DNA from: an uncultured Fluviicola sp.
GTDB taxonomy: Bacteria; Bacteroidota; Bacteroidia; Flavobacteriales; Crocinitomicaceae
NCBI RefSeq assembly: GCF_946478805.1
Contig: NZ_CAMLDC010000019.1
Coordinates: forward strand, 1-64,000
DNA length: 64,000 nucleotides
Reading direction: 5' to 3'
The position numbers and the translations under genes are program-made. The notes beneath the pieces were generated by a model. It made no database searches. It was not told where the DNA came from and was given only the letters and a program-made list of their open reading frames with translations. Shown in pieces: positions 42,307-51,318 of this stretch. Position 1 is the stretch's first letter. The number at the start of each line of letters is the position of its first letter.

Positions 42307-43359
42307 ATGGCTACGAAAACAGCTTCAAAACCATCAAAAACAACAAATAAAAGTGCACTGAAAAGTGCCTCTAAATTTTCAAAAGAAACGTATATCAAAT
42401 GGTATAAGGATATGCTATTGATGCGTCGTTTTGAAGAGAAGGCAGGACAATTGTACATCCAACAGAAGTTCGGTGGGTTTTGTCACTTATATATAGGTCA
42501 GGAAGCAATCGTTGCAGGAACTGTCAGTGCGTCAAGGCCAACTGATTCCCATATGACTGCTTACCGCGATCACGCACATCCGATCGGATTAGGAACAGAT
42601 GTCCGTGTGTTGATGGCTGAATTATATGGTCGTTCGACAGGTTGTTCGAAAGGAAAGGGTGGATCAATGCACTTCTTCGATAAGTCGAAAAACTTCATGG
42701 GAGGACACGGAATCGTTGGAGCTCAGATTCCAATGGGTACCGGCGTTGCTTTTGCTGAAAAATATAACGGGACGGATAACGTAGTGTTCGTTTCTATGGG
42801 TGACGGGGCAGTTCGTCAAGGTGCTTTGCATGAAACATTCAATATGGCGATGAACTGGAAATTACCGGTGATCTACATTATTGAGAACAACAATTATGCG
42901 ATGGGTACTTCTGTTGAGCGTACAACAAACGTAACAGACTTGTCTAAAATCGGTGATTCATACGAAATGCCTTCGAAATCGGTAGATGGAATGTCTCCTG
43001 AAGCAGTTCATGAAGCAATCGAAGAGGCTGTTGCGAGAGCAAGAAGAGGGGATGGTCCTACCTTATTGGATATCCGTACTTACCGATACAAAGGGCATTC
43101 CATGTCGGATCCGCAAAAATACCGCACCAAAGAAGAGGTAGCTGAGTGGATGGAGCAAGATCCGATTGAGCATTGTTTGAAAATGATTCAATCTAATAAA
43201 TGGCTGACTGCAAAGGAAATCGAAGAGATCGATGCATGGGTGAAAAATGAAGTGGAGGAATCGGTGAAATTTGCTGAAGAATCTCCTTATCCGGATGCTG
43301 ATGATTTGTATGAAGATATCTACCAGGAACCGAACTACCCTTACATTATTGAATATTAA
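42307..43359 (+). CDS. pdhA: Pyruvate dehydrogenase E1 component, alpha subunit
   Basis: A 350-residue thiamine-diphosphate enzyme subunit that starts pyruvate to acetyl-CoA conversion. The cofactor motif runs from GDGAVRQG to ENNNYAMGT (GDG...NN form). Phosphorylation-loop-like YRYKGHSMSDPQKYRTKEE follows, and the N-terminal half has HLYIGQEAIVAG and YRDHAHPIGLG. The first 17 residues are Lys/Ser/Thr/Ala-rich. Its E1 beta partner is not in this window; E2 is the next gene, 20 bp downstream, so they form one operon. Confidence 0.96.
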   Translation: MATKTASKPSKTTNKSALKSASKFSKETYIKWYKDMLLMRRFEEKAGQLYIQQKFGGFCHLYIGQEAIVAGTVSASRPTDSHMTAYRDHAHPIGLGTDVRVLMAELYGRSTGCSKGKGGSMHFFDKSKNFMGGHGIVGAQIPMGTGVAFAEKYNGTDNVVFVSMGDGAVRQGALHETFNMAMNWKLPVIYIIENNNYAMGTSVERTTNVTDLSKIGDSYEMPSKSVDGMSPEAVHEAIEEAVARARRGDGPTLLDIRTYRYKGHSMSDPQKYRTKEEVAEWMEQDPIEHCLKMIQSNKWLTAKEIEEIDAWVKNEVEESVKFAEESPYPDADDLYEDIYQEPNYPYIIEY

Positions 43360-43379
43360 TAGATTATAATAGATCGCAG

Positions 43380-44660
43380 ATGGCTGAAATCATTAACATG
43401 CCCAAATTGAGTGACACCATGACAGAAGGTGTTGTTGCGGAATGGCATAAAAAAGTTGGGGATACTGTAAAGTCAGGTGAATTACTTGCTGAGATTGAAA
43501 CAGATAAGGCAACCTTGGAATTCGAATCGTTTTTTGATGGTGTTTTATTATACATTGGAATCGAAAAAGGAAAACCGGCTCCGGTGAACTCGTTGTTGGC
43601 GATCATTGGTGAGAAAGGAGAAGATATTTCAGCGTTGGTGGCTTCAGCCGGAAAAACGGACGCTCCTGCCGAGGAAAAGAAAGCAGACAAAAAAGAGGAT
43701 GCGGAACCGGTCAAAAAAGAAGAAGTGAAAGTGGAGGAGAAAGCTCCTGCTGCAGTTGCTTCAGCTCCGAAGTCGGCTCCTGCAGTTTCAAACACTTCTT
43801 CAAACGGACGTATTTTAGCTTCACCGCTTGCTAAGAAATTAGCGGAAGAAAAAGGTGTTGACCTTAGTTTCGTTTCAGGAACAGGTGAAGGTGGCCGAAT
43901 CACAAAAAGAGACGTGGATCATTATGTTCCTTATGATGCGCCTGCAAGACCTACAGGTTCTTCAGGAGCTTCCTTAAGCGAATCGTTTGTGGACGAGCCG
44001 ATTTCTCAAATGCGTAAAACCATCGCCCGCCGTTTGGCTGAATCGAAGTTTACGGCTCCGCATTTCTACCTGACAATTTCATTGGATATGGACAATGCGA
44101 TTGCAGCACGTAAATCCATGAACAGTCAGGAAGGTGTGAAAGTTTCTTTCAATGATATGGTGATCAAAGCCGTAGCAATGGCGTTGCGCAAACATCCTGC
44201 AATCAACTCATCCTGGTTGGGTGATGTGATCCGCAGAAACAGCCATATTCACATTGGAGTGGCAGTTGCTGTTGAAGATGGATTATTGGTTCCGGTTGTT
44301 CGTTTTGCAGATAGCAAAGGTTTGACTCAGATCGGAGACGAAGTGAAAGTGTTGGCTCAAAAAGCAAAAGATAAAAAATTACAACCCGCAGAATGGGAAG
44401 GAAATACCTTTACAATTTCCAATTTGGGAATGTTCGGAATCGAGCAATTCACTGCAATTGTAAATCCACCTGACAGCTGTATCATGGCAATTGGAGGGAT
44501 TTCTCAGGAGCCGGTTGTGAAAAATGGACAAGTCGTTCCGGGAAATATCATGAAAGTGACACTTTCTTGTGATCACAGAACGGTAGATGGGGCTACAGGT
44601 GCAGCGTTTTTACAAACGTTTAAGCAGTACATGGAAAACCCGGTAATGATGCTGGTTTAA
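43380..44660 (+). CDS. aceF: Pyruvate dehydrogenase E2, dihydrolipoamide acetyltransferase
   Basis: A 426-residue E2. A single lipoyl domain (1-78) carries the modified lysine in EIETDKATLEF (Lys43). An Ala/Pro/Lys-rich linker (about 85-135) is followed by the E3/E1-binding domain (about 138-178, ILASPLAKKLAEEKGVDLSFVSGTG by its ends) and the catalytic domain with the active-site motif DHRTVDGATGAAFLQ near the C-terminus. The core transfers acetyl groups to CoA. LpdA at 24.6 kb can supply E3. Operon with pdhA; a stem-loop follows the stop. Confidence 0.95.
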   Translation: MAEIINMPKLSDTMTEGVVAEWHKKVGDTVKSGELLAEIETDKATLEFESFFDGVLLYIGIEKGKPAPVNSLLAIIGEKGEDISALVASAGKTDAPAEEKKADKKEDAEPVKKEEVKVEEKAPAAVASAPKSAPAVSNTSSNGRILASPLAKKLAEEKGVDLSFVSGTGEGGRITKRDVDHYVPYDAPARPTGSSGASLSESFVDEPISQMRKTIARRLAESKFTAPHFYLTISLDMDNAIAARKSMNSQEGVKVSFNDMVIKAVAMALRKHPAINSSWLGDVIRRNSHIHIGVAVAVEDGLLVPVVRFADSKGLTQIGDEVKVLAQKAKDKKLQPAEWEGNTFTISNLGMFGIEQFTAIVNPPDSCIMAIGGISQEPVVKNGQVVPGNIMKVTLSCDHRTVDGATGAAFLQTFKQYMENPVMMLV

Positions 44661-44676
44661 AAATGATATATCATTG

Positions 44677-44704
44677 AAACGGCTGCTTTTACAAGTGGCC
44701 GTTT
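44677..44704 (+). terminator. Stem-loop terminator after aceF
   Basis: Stem AAACGGC/GCCGTTT, followed by a T-rich tail on the plus strand. A 14-bp AATGATA/TATCATT palindrome (44662-44675) just before it may stabilise the 3' end. Confidence 0.75.
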
Positions 44705-44785
44705 TAATTTTATGCGATTTTTTTTAAATAAATAGTTCGTATTCAATTTATTATTACATCTTTGTTTATCAAATAAAACAAGAAT

Positions 44786-44977
44786 ATGAATAAAGGAACT
44801 ATTAAGTTCTTTAATGAAACTAAGGGTTTTGGTTTTGTTAAAGAAGATGAAACTAACAAAGAGTATTTTGTACACGTTTCAGGATTGGTGGACAAAGTAA
44901 ATGAAAACGACGCTGTTACATTTGACTTGGAAGAAGGAAGAAAAGGATTAATGGCGGTTAACGTGAAACACGCATAA
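44786..44977 (+). CDS. Cold-shock domain protein
   Basis: A 63-residue CspA-family single-stranded nucleic-acid binding protein. RNP1 is KGFGFV and RNP2 is YFVHVSG. The N-terminus MNKGTIKFFNETKGFG and C-terminus GLMAVNVKHA are standard. It probably acts as an RNA chaperone. Single gene with its own terminator and a near-consensus -7 (CATCTTTG) about 25 nt upstream. Confidence 0.95.
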   Translation: MNKGTIKFFNETKGFGFVKEDETNKEYFVHVSGLVDKVNENDAVTFDLEEGRKGLMAVNVKHA

Positions 44978-44996
44978 CTATATAGATATTTTCTTT

Positions 44997-45030
44997 AAAA
45001 AACCTCGCTCAGTATTGAGCGAGGTTTTTT
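44997..45030 (+). terminator. Rho-independent terminator after csp
   Basis: Stem AAAAAACCTCGCTCA with its exact complement, 4-nt loop, then seven T. Confidence 0.95.
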
Positions 45031-45074
45031 TGTTTTTGTTCCAAATCGGATCCTTTAAGTTTTTTGGACTTCGA

Positions 45075-45836
45075 TTAAATTCTTCGGTTAAATCTTCTTC
45101 GCTGCCGGTATGAAAAGCGTTTTTCACCTAAAATCAACAGAACCTTGAGTTTGGGAATCTCGTCCTTATTCACGGTCGATTCGTCCAATTGAATGTAGTA
45201 ACCGAAAGCTGCTATATTCTTCTCGGAGAGGTACCTGCTTATTTTTTTTCGGGTGAATTGGGTTCTGATCAGTTGCCGAATTTCTTCGTATGAATAAGCT
45301 TCCAATGGAATTTCTTTCGGTTCGGGATCTTCTTTCGTTGCCTTGGGTTTCGATTTCCCGTCATATAAATTGAAGCCACCATCCGGACCGGATTTATTGT
45401 AATGAAAATTCCCGGAAGTCTTTTTTATCAAAGGAATTTCAAAGACAACCGATTCAATCAATCCGAAACTGCAACTCGAACCGAAGAATATCCGGCGAAT
45501 GCGTTTCTCGAGACTTTTTTTGCGGGATGCCTTGCCCGGCACAAGGGTGTGAATCCGTTTCACGCAAAGCGTCGACAATTGGGTCAGTACCAAACTCTGC
45601 TTCAAGGTATCCACCTTATTCCTGTTTCCTTTTCTGAGTAATTCGTTGATCATCAGTTCCAGTTTCATGGTGGAATCCTGGAAATAATCGTATTTCCCTG
45701 AATCTGTAAAACCTGACTCAAAAACGACCAAGGAATCTTTTCTGGGCAAGTGATAACGTGCTTCCTGAATAAATTCGGCTTGTGAATAACCCAAGCCGGA
45801 AAGCAGGAGCCATAAAAACAAAAGTTTGCTTTTCAT
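45075..45836 (-). CDS. Unknown exported protein, Arg/Lys-rich C-terminus
   Basis: A 253-residue protein with a signal peptide ending LGYSQ (about residue 19). No family recognised. The segment SLVLTQLSTLCVKRIHTL and the later FSYRQRRRFNRRI end are basic; the middle includes KPKATKEDPEPKEIP. It starts 2 bp after the stop of an LRR-domain protein gene, so the two are almost surely co-transcribed and may work together. Confidence 0.75.
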   Translation of the reverse strand: MKSKLLFLWLLLSGLGYSQAEFIQEARYHLPRKDSLVVFESGFTDSGKYDYFQDSTMKLELMINELLRKGNRNKVDTLKQSLVLTQLSTLCVKRIHTLVPGKASRKKSLEKRIRRIFFGSSCSFGLIESVVFEIPLIKKTSGNFHYNKSGPDGGFNLYDGKSKPKATKEDPEPKEIPLEAYSYEEIRQLIRTQFTRKKISRYLSEKNIAAFGYYIQLDESTVNKDEIPKLKVLLILGEKRFSYRQRRRFNRRI

Positions 45837-45838
45837 AT

Positions 45839-48349
45839 TCAGATAGATAAAATGGTTTGTGAAATTTCAGCCGGGGTTTTGTCTGTAATGTCAATCAGGA
45901 TGATCTCGGAAACAGTGCCGTCCCTTTTTTGAGGTTTGGAAACGCCGATTTTCTTATCACCGAAGTCAAAGACCAAAATGGTGGATCTAAAGCAACGGAT
46001 TTTTGAACTGGCTTGGGTTTCCGTATAGAAATTCATTTTGGGATCAATGGAAATGACCGATTCCGGTACTTTGTGCAACTTACCATCTTGATCCTTTAAT
46101 TTCTGACTTGCCGTGACATTAAAATCAGGTCTTTGTCGCTGGAAGAAATCACAATTAATCAATCCGAAAATGCTCAATCCGAAATTCAACCGATTGGGGG
46201 CTGGTTGTTGGTTTATCCCGAACCGAAGTTGATTGATTCGCGCGATTTCCTCGGTAATCAATTTTTGACGGATTGTTTTTTCTGCCAGTTCCAATTGTTC
46301 ATCCAGGGTTTTCCAATAGTTCTTTTCCTCTTTTTGGTCACTTGCAAGTGCATATTTGATGGATGATTGGAATTTCTGAGTTTTGCGCTGGATTTTTTGA
46401 TTGGTAGTTCCAGCCAAAGCAACCGGCAGGCTCACCGCAGAATCGCGGTACATGAAATGGAGTCTGTAATTGTCATGCATTGGGTCGGGTTCAATGCTCA
46501 ATTGATTCATCAAACGCGGAATGAACTTCATGGACCAACCTTTTTTCTTCGATCTTTTCGCGTACCAGCCTTTTGTTTCCCGCTTCATGACTTTAAGCTG
46601 TTGCTTCATTTCTTTGCTCACGATCGTATCGACCACCCAAGTTTGTTTGGTCATCAATTTCCCCAAAGCATTCGTTCGGTTATGTGTCACAACGACAGAT
46701 GCAGATGAAGCTGGAACAAATTCTGAATACAAGGAAAGTTGTGTGCGGTCGAAACGTGAGAACTTGGGATAAATCGCAAAAATGCGGTCGTTGTATGTCC
46801 GCGGAATAAGATGCTTCAAATCCAATCGGTTGATAGAATCGATCGCATCCTGGAGACTCGCATTTGAATTGGTGGAATTCACTGTGTCTGAAATGGTATT
46901 CCATTGCGCTGTTTGTGGATCAAAAGCATATAAACCACCGGGATTTTGAGGCTGTAAGTTTCCGATAGAAGCCTGGATCAGGTTCGCAGGATCAGGTTTT
47001 AAAAGTTCATTGTTCTCACCTTTTGCCTCAAAGCGAAGCATTCCATTCGACGCAAAAATTTCCTGTTTGCTGTTTTGGACAAAAGTCATAGGAATTCCTG
47101 CCAAGGCAGTTTGAATGGGGTCGTCGTAAACTGTCAGGGAAATGTTCACTTTTCCGGTATAGGTATTTCCAGCAGAATCCAGGAACGCATTTTCAGGAAT
47201 TGCAAGGGTAACATTCTTCTCAGTAAGTGTGGTTGCAGCATTCGACGGAATTACAAACGCTTTCGCAGGAATCTCGATGATCGGTTGTACCTTGTTGGAA
47301 ATCATATTTTCAGAGACGTCGGAAGTTCCTGTAATGATTTGGGTATTGGGTAACTCCGCTCTTAAGCGTGCAATCTGATCGTCCTTGAAGTTGGAGTTTG
47401 AAATGTCCAGGACACGCAATTTTTTCAAGGGGTAAAGTTCTGTTATTTGCCAGTCATTTGCAGTGCTAACTATCAATACACTCAAAGATTTCAACTTGTC
47501 AAGTCCGGCCGGAACACCTGAGTTTGTTAGTTCTATTTGAGTGATTGAGTTGAATTGTCTGGCGTTTTGAGGTGAAAGCCAATTGGGGGAATGTCTCAGA
47601 GCAAGCGTTTTGATATTGGAAAAGCGGGTGAAATCTATTTGAGAAGGTTTACTGATATCGGCCAGTTCCAGCCGTTCCAACCTCATTTGGGAAAGCATCT
47701 GAATGCTTCCGGGAGTCAGTTCATCACCATCCAGCGACAAATCTTTCAAGTGTTTGCTCTCGGCAATACTTAATATGAGATTATTGGTACTCAACCCGGA
47801 GTTTTCAGAAATATCCAGTTTTTCCAATGACCAGAGTGCTCCCAGTTCGTTTGCCTGAAGTTTGATTTCGTTTTTGGATAGATCCAGTTCTTTAAGGTTT
47901 GACAGGTAACTCATTTCCACCGGAATATCGATCAGGTGATTATCCGAAACGTCCAGACGGATCAGTTGGTGCAAACTTTGAAGTCCCGACCAAATGAAAG
48001 AAAGTTGGTTACTGCTCAGGTCCAATTGTTCCAGGTTGGGAAATGCCGCGCCAATTGCCCCGATTTTCCACGGATTGTATGAAGCATGAGATAAGTTGAG
48101 TTCTTTCAGCGAAGGAATGGATGTGTTGGCAGTCACTTCCATTATCGGGTTATAAGATAAATTCAGGACGCGGAGCGAAGTGAATTGATTAAAGGTTGTA
48201 TCGATCAGTACCATGGGAGAATTCGTCAAGTGAAGTTCTTCTACTTGTTCGGGAGACTTTTTGGCTTCCTCCAACGAATAACAGACTTTGCATTGTGCAA
48301 CTGCACTACTTCCAAGAAGTAAAACAATACTTGTAATAACCAGTTTCAT
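45839..48349 (-). CDS. Secreted leucine-rich-repeat protein
   Basis: An 836-residue protein. From the ATG at 48349 it has a signal peptide ending SSAVAQ (about residue 17), then about 14 leucine-rich repeats (about 40-340) of the LxxLxLSxNxL kind, for example LRVLNLSYNPIMEV and LKELDLSKNEIKL. A beta-sandwich (about 350-480) contains NVTLAIPENAFLDSAGNTYTGKV and resembles ZU5-like domains. A long unassigned part follows to the end. A longer in-frame start at 48463 would add 38 residues without a signal sequence and is rejected. LRR plus ZU5-like suggests protein binding outside the inner membrane; the target is unknown. No T9SS tail. Confidence 0.85.
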   Translation of the reverse strand: MKLVITSIVLLLGSSAVAQCKVCYSLEEAKKSPEQVEELHLTNSPMVLIDTTFNQFTSLRVLNLSYNPIMEVTANTSIPSLKELNLSHASYNPWKIGAIGAAFPNLEQLDLSSNQLSFIWSGLQSLHQLIRLDVSDNHLIDIPVEMSYLSNLKELDLSKNEIKLQANELGALWSLEKLDISENSGLSTNNLILSIAESKHLKDLSLDGDELTPGSIQMLSQMRLERLELADISKPSQIDFTRFSNIKTLALRHSPNWLSPQNARQFNSITQIELTNSGVPAGLDKLKSLSVLIVSTANDWQITELYPLKKLRVLDISNSNFKDDQIARLRAELPNTQIITGTSDVSENMISNKVQPIIEIPAKAFVIPSNAATTLTEKNVTLAIPENAFLDSAGNTYTGKVNISLTVYDDPIQTALAGIPMTFVQNSKQEIFASNGMLRFEAKGENNELLKPDPANLIQASIGNLQPQNPGGLYAFDPQTAQWNTISDTVNSTNSNASLQDAIDSINRLDLKHLIPRTYNDRIFAIYPKFSRFDRTQLSLYSEFVPASSASVVVTHNRTNALGKLMTKQTWVVDTIVSKEMKQQLKVMKRETKGWYAKRSKKKGWSMKFIPRLMNQLSIEPDPMHDNYRLHFMYRDSAVSLPVALAGTTNQKIQRKTQKFQSSIKYALASDQKEEKNYWKTLDEQLELAEKTIRQKLITEEIARINQLRFGINQQPAPNRLNFGLSIFGLINCDFFQRQRPDFNVTASQKLKDQDGKLHKVPESVISIDPKMNFYTETQASSKIRCFRSTILVFDFGDKKIGVSKPQKRDGTVSEIILIDITDKTPAEISQTILSI

Positions 48350-48488
48350 GTGAGACCTTTTTAGAGTTAACAGAAACAGATGTTGAAATATTGAATTGGT
48401 AAACAGTTTTTTTGAAGAAAAAGAATAAAACCGGATATGGAATGAACATCCATCCGATTTCAATGATTAATTCGTTCGTAATTCGTAA

Positions 48489-49088
48489 TTATCCTTTCTT
48501 AATTGTCTCCCACGTTTGGTACATTTTTTCCTGGCTCGGTCGGTTTGCTTCTATTTCCTGCAAAGGTTCGCAGGGAATCAGGGTTTCATGACATTCTTTC
48601 GGTAAAGCCTGGTATAAAGCCGTTCCTTTGGTTTTCCAGGCAATCATTTCATCTGAAACTTCCTTGATCACCTTTGCCGGATTTCCTACGACCAGACTTC
48701 TTTTCGGGATTACCGTATTTGCAGGTACAAAACACAAGGCGCCAATGATGCATTCCGCTTCGATTACCACGTCATCCATGATGACAGCATTCATTCCGAT
48801 CAGGCAATTTTCACCGATTGTTCCACCATGTACAATCGCTCCGTGGCCAATATGTGCACCTTTCTTCAAAGTAACAGTTGTTCCCGGAAACATATGGATC
48901 GTACAATTTTCCTGGACATTGCATCCGTCTTCAATGATGATTTGTCCCCAATCGCCCCTGATTGCAGCTCCTGGTCCGATATAGACATTTTCGCCAATGA
49001 TTACATTGCCGGTTACAGCAGCCTTTGGATGAATAAAACTGGATTTTTTAACAACTGGGACAAAGCCATTGAATGAATATACCGCCAT
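48489..49088 (-). CDS. PaaY-like hexapeptide-repeat protein (gamma carbonic anhydrase family)
   Basis: A 199-residue left-handed beta-helix protein. The hexapeptide turns run from GNVIIGENVYIGPGAAIRGD to GHGAIVHGGTIGENCLIGMNAV. It resembles PaaY of the phenylacetate pathway over its full length, including the C-terminal helix (AWKTKGTALYQALPKECHETLIPCEPLQEIE, given by its ends). Metal-site residues are visible: His in NCTIHMFPG, His in GHIGHGAIVHG-type positions. PaaY is described as a thioesterase for stalled phenylacetate intermediates; no other paa gene is nearby, so function here is open (thioesterase or carbonic-anhydrase-like). Confidence 0.85.
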   Translation of the reverse strand: MAVYSFNGFVPVVKKSSFIHPKAAVTGNVIIGENVYIGPGAAIRGDWGQIIIEDGCNVQENCTIHMFPGTTVTLKKGAHIGHGAIVHGGTIGENCLIGMNAVIMDDVVIEAECIIGALCFVPANTVIPKRSLVVGNPAKVIKEVSDEMIAWKTKGTALYQALPKECHETLIPCEPLQEIEANRPSQEKMYQTWETIKKG

Positions 49089-49095
49089 GAATACC

Positions 49096-49103
49096 TATTT
49101 TTG
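49096..49103 (+). promoter_or_regulatory. -7 promoter element TATTTTTG
   Basis: Plus-strand match 27 nt before the tag start codon. Confidence 0.45.
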
Positions 49104-49130
49104 GTAAAAATATGAAATCAAAACGGCAAA

Positions 49131-49649
49131 ATGAGTTATTGTGATTATGTTTTAACCAAACCAAAAGACGACCACCATCGTATATATCATGATTTTCATT
49201 ACGGCACTCCAATTGAAGATGATAACGAGCTTTTTGGGCGTTTAATCCTTGAAATTAACCAGGCAGGATTGTCTTGGGATATTATTTTGAAGAAGCAAAC
49301 AAACTTTTCTGAAGCTTTTGACGTTTATGATATAAATAAGATTGCTAATTATCAGGAAGATAAAATAAATGAATTGCTACAGAATGCCGGGATAATCAGG
49401 AATAAACTGAAAATAAATGCCGTGATTTATAATGCGAATCAGGTATTGTTAATACAAAAAGAATTTGGTAGCTTTAAGTTCTGGTTAGACAGTAACTTAG
49501 GCAAGTCAAAAGAGGAGTGGGTGAAATTATTCAAAAAGCATTTTAAATTTGTTGGAGGAGAAATTGTGAACGAGTTTCTAATGAGTACAAGTTATCTTCC
49601 GGGAGCACATCACACAAATTGTTTTAGATATAAGGAATTACAAAAATAG
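49131..49649 (+). CDS. tag: DNA-3-methyladenine glycosylase I
   Basis: A 172-residue base-excision repair enzyme that removes 3-methyladenine. Aligns by motif with E. coli Tag: start CDYVLTKPKDDHHRIYHDFHYG with zinc ligands Cys4 and His, catalytic Glu in LEINQAGLSWDIILKK, NAGIIRNKLKINAVIYNA, FKFVGGEIVNEFLMSTSYL, and the C-terminal zinc ligands in HHTNCFR. It is about 15 residues shorter than E. coli Tag, but all key residues are present. Its lower GC content than neighbours is visible by eye (AT-rich codons) and could reflect transfer. A beta-barrel gene follows 7 bp later. Confidence 0.9.
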   Translation: MSYCDYVLTKPKDDHHRIYHDFHYGTPIEDDNELFGRLILEINQAGLSWDIILKKQTNFSEAFDVYDINKIANYQEDKINELLQNAGIIRNKLKINAVIYNANQVLLIQKEFGSFKFWLDSNLGKSKEEWVKLFKKHFKFVGGEIVNEFLMSTSYLPGAHHTNCFRYKELQK

Positions 49650-49656
49650 TTGAGTC

Positions 49657-50313
49657 ATGAAAGCAAAAATTTTACTACCGATAATCCTTGTGATTGTTAG
49701 CTTTTCAGCGAAAGCACAAGTTGGTCTGATGATCGGACCAGGATTGAATTACGGTTTTGGCTCCGGTCAGTTATTCAAGACATTGAACCTGGGTGTTGAA
49801 ATCCCGAGGGACGAAAACGCATCCATCATTATCCGCGCATATGCAAGTTTGAAAAACAGTAAAATGGATTCGACATTTGCTGAGGCAATTGAATTAGGGA
49901 CAAGTCCTTCCGTTTTGATGGTGAATGTGAAAAACGGTGTGACTCAATTCGGGATACAGGGAGGAACGAGAAGATACTTTATAGGTTCCAATTTTGATTA
50001 TGGATTTGGATTATACGGAGGAACTGTATTCGATTTTTCTCTTTATAAATTATCGACTAAAGTAGTTTCTCCGATAGATGTAAATGCTTACCGTTTGCAA
50101 ACGTCTAATAGCGGGAGCGTGTTCTTATTAAGCTTCGGTCTCCAGGGAGGTGTCAAAAAACAATTCTCATTCGGAACCTTGTTTACAGATCTCTCATTAT
50201 CATACGCCATCGTTGCAGCAGGTTCTTCGAAACTTTCAGGAAATGCGAGTACCCAGGTTTCGGTGCTTAATTTCGGATTTACAATCGGGTATCGGAAAGA
50301 CCTGTTCTTCTGA
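49657..50313 (+). CDS. Outer-membrane beta-barrel protein
   Basis: A 218-residue protein with a signal peptide ending SAKAQ (about residue 20), then alternating strands typical of a small barrel: VGLMIGPGLNYGFGSG, NASIIIRAYASL, GTRRYFIGSNFDYGFGLYGG and the end LNFGFTIGYRKDLFF. No specific function. It is 7 bp downstream of tag and may be read with it. Confidence 0.8.
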   Translation: MKAKILLPIILVIVSFSAKAQVGLMIGPGLNYGFGSGQLFKTLNLGVEIPRDENASIIIRAYASLKNSKMDSTFAEAIELGTSPSVLMVNVKNGVTQFGIQGGTRRYFIGSNFDYGFGLYGGTVFDFSLYKLSTKVVSPIDVNAYRLQTSNSGSVFLLSFGLQGGVKKQFSFGTLFTDLSLSYAIVAAGSSKLSGNASTQVSVLNFGFTIGYRKDLFF

Positions 50314-50334
50314 TAAATTCAAAGAATTCATCAG

Positions 50335-50425
50335 AAAGTTCAAAAGTTAAATGGTTCAAAGGTTAAAATTGGATACGCGATATTTGTATTTGAACTTTTC
50401 AACATTTTGAACAGTTTTGGACTTT
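50335..50425. repeat. TTCAAA-type intergenic inverted repeat
   Basis: Left arm of repeated TTCAAAAG/TTCAAAGG words (50335-50368) and right arm of TTGAACTTTTC and TTTTGAAC words (50390-50425) are approximate reverse complements. The repeat fills the gap between two convergent genes, where a terminator would be expected. Confidence 0.6.
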
Positions 50426-50427
50426 GT

Positions 50428-51318
50428 CTAAAACGGCCACCAGCCTTTCTTTTTCGTACTTAATTGTTTTTCAAAGTCGGAAATAAACTCACCGTAGGTG
50501 TTATATCGTTTGTTCATTCCTTTTTGGAGTGCGTTTTTTTGTTCTTCCACACTCAATTTATTGGGCGGAACGGTGAATTGATGCTTGCCGGATAGTTTCT
50601 GCAGGACTTCACTGAATGCTTTATACCTGGAATCGAGATTAGGCAATGGATAAGTCAGTTGCAAATTGGTAGTGATACTCGGATTCGGATCGATTAACGG
50701 CATTCTCCCTTGAAGACAGGTCCAGCAACTTACTCCGAGAGCAAAGTAATCCGTCCGGGCATCAACCAGGTCCAAATGGTTCAATAACAATTCCGGAGCT
50801 GCAAATCCCAATGGAAAGAGTGTTTTCCGTGTTTCTGATTCTTTCTTGTTGAGTGCCAGCCCAAAATCTATGAGTGAGACCCGAACTCCTTTGGAAGAAT
50901 CCACAATGATATTTCCGGGTTTGATGTCCAGGTGATAGATCTGACTTTCATGAATATGTTCCAAAATCGGTTCTAATTGCTCCAGCACTTCAAATAGCTT
51001 TTTTGCTTTTTCCCTGGATTGGAATTGTTCCAGGTAATCTCTCAGGGTGATTCCGTTTTGAAAGGATTTGAACAGGAAAATCTCCGTATCGCTTTCGAAA
51101 AAATCCAAAGTTTCCGGTAACCCGTCTACAATAAAGGAAAAGGCAGCCTCTTTTCTCAAACGCTCCTGTACAACCAGGTTGTCATCTGTCTTTTGGATCG
51201 TTTTGAGAATGGCTTTCACACCCGAAATTTTATTTTCGGTCAAAAAGACATGTGCAAATTTTCGTTTTTTATTACCGTCTATTTGCTCAAGAATTCTGTA
51301 TTTCTCTGCAGGATTCAT
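50428..51318 (-). CDS. Serine/threonine protein kinase-like protein
   Basis: A 296-residue cytoplasmic kinase-fold protein. Catalytic residues are intact: ATP-binding Lys39 in VKAILK, helix C Glu58 in RLRKEAA, the catalytic loop HLDIKPGN (Asp131, Asn136), DFG (151-153) and APE-like APELL (174-178). The glycine-rich loop is not canonical (EQIDGNKKRK). No transmembrane segment or sensor domain follows, and the end is KKGWWPF. Its ATG overlaps the stop of the TonB receptor gene (ATGA), so it is the last gene of the DUF4856-imelysin-HTTM-TonB operon. Substrate unknown. Confidence 0.9.
   Translation of the reverse strand: MNPAEKYRILEQIDGNKKRKFAHVFLTENKISGVKAILKTIQKTDDNLVVQERLRKEAAFSFIVDGLPETLDFFESDTEIFLFKSFQNGITLRDYLEQFQSREKAKKLFEVLEQLEPILEHIHESQIYHLDIKPGNIIVDSSKGVRVSLIDFGLALNKKESETRKTLFPLGFAAPELLLNHLDLVDARTDYFALGVSCWTCLQGRMPLIDPNPSITTNLQLTYPLPNLDSRYKAFSEVLQKLSGKHQFTVPPNKLSVEEQKNALQKGMNKRYNTYGEFISDFEKQLSTKKKGWWPF

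Noticed and set aside
43364..43903. 179-codon open frame antisense to aceF
   Set aside because: It is the reverse of the lipoyl domain and Ala/Lys/Glu linker of E2 and has no independent support.
45075..45836. The basic exported protein as a toxin
   Set aside because: The Arg/Lys-rich tail alone is not evidence; no toxin motif or immunity gene is visible.
48350..48463. Longer start for the LRR protein
   Set aside because: The added 38 residues remove the signal peptide from the N-terminus, and the ATG at 48349 starts a typical one.
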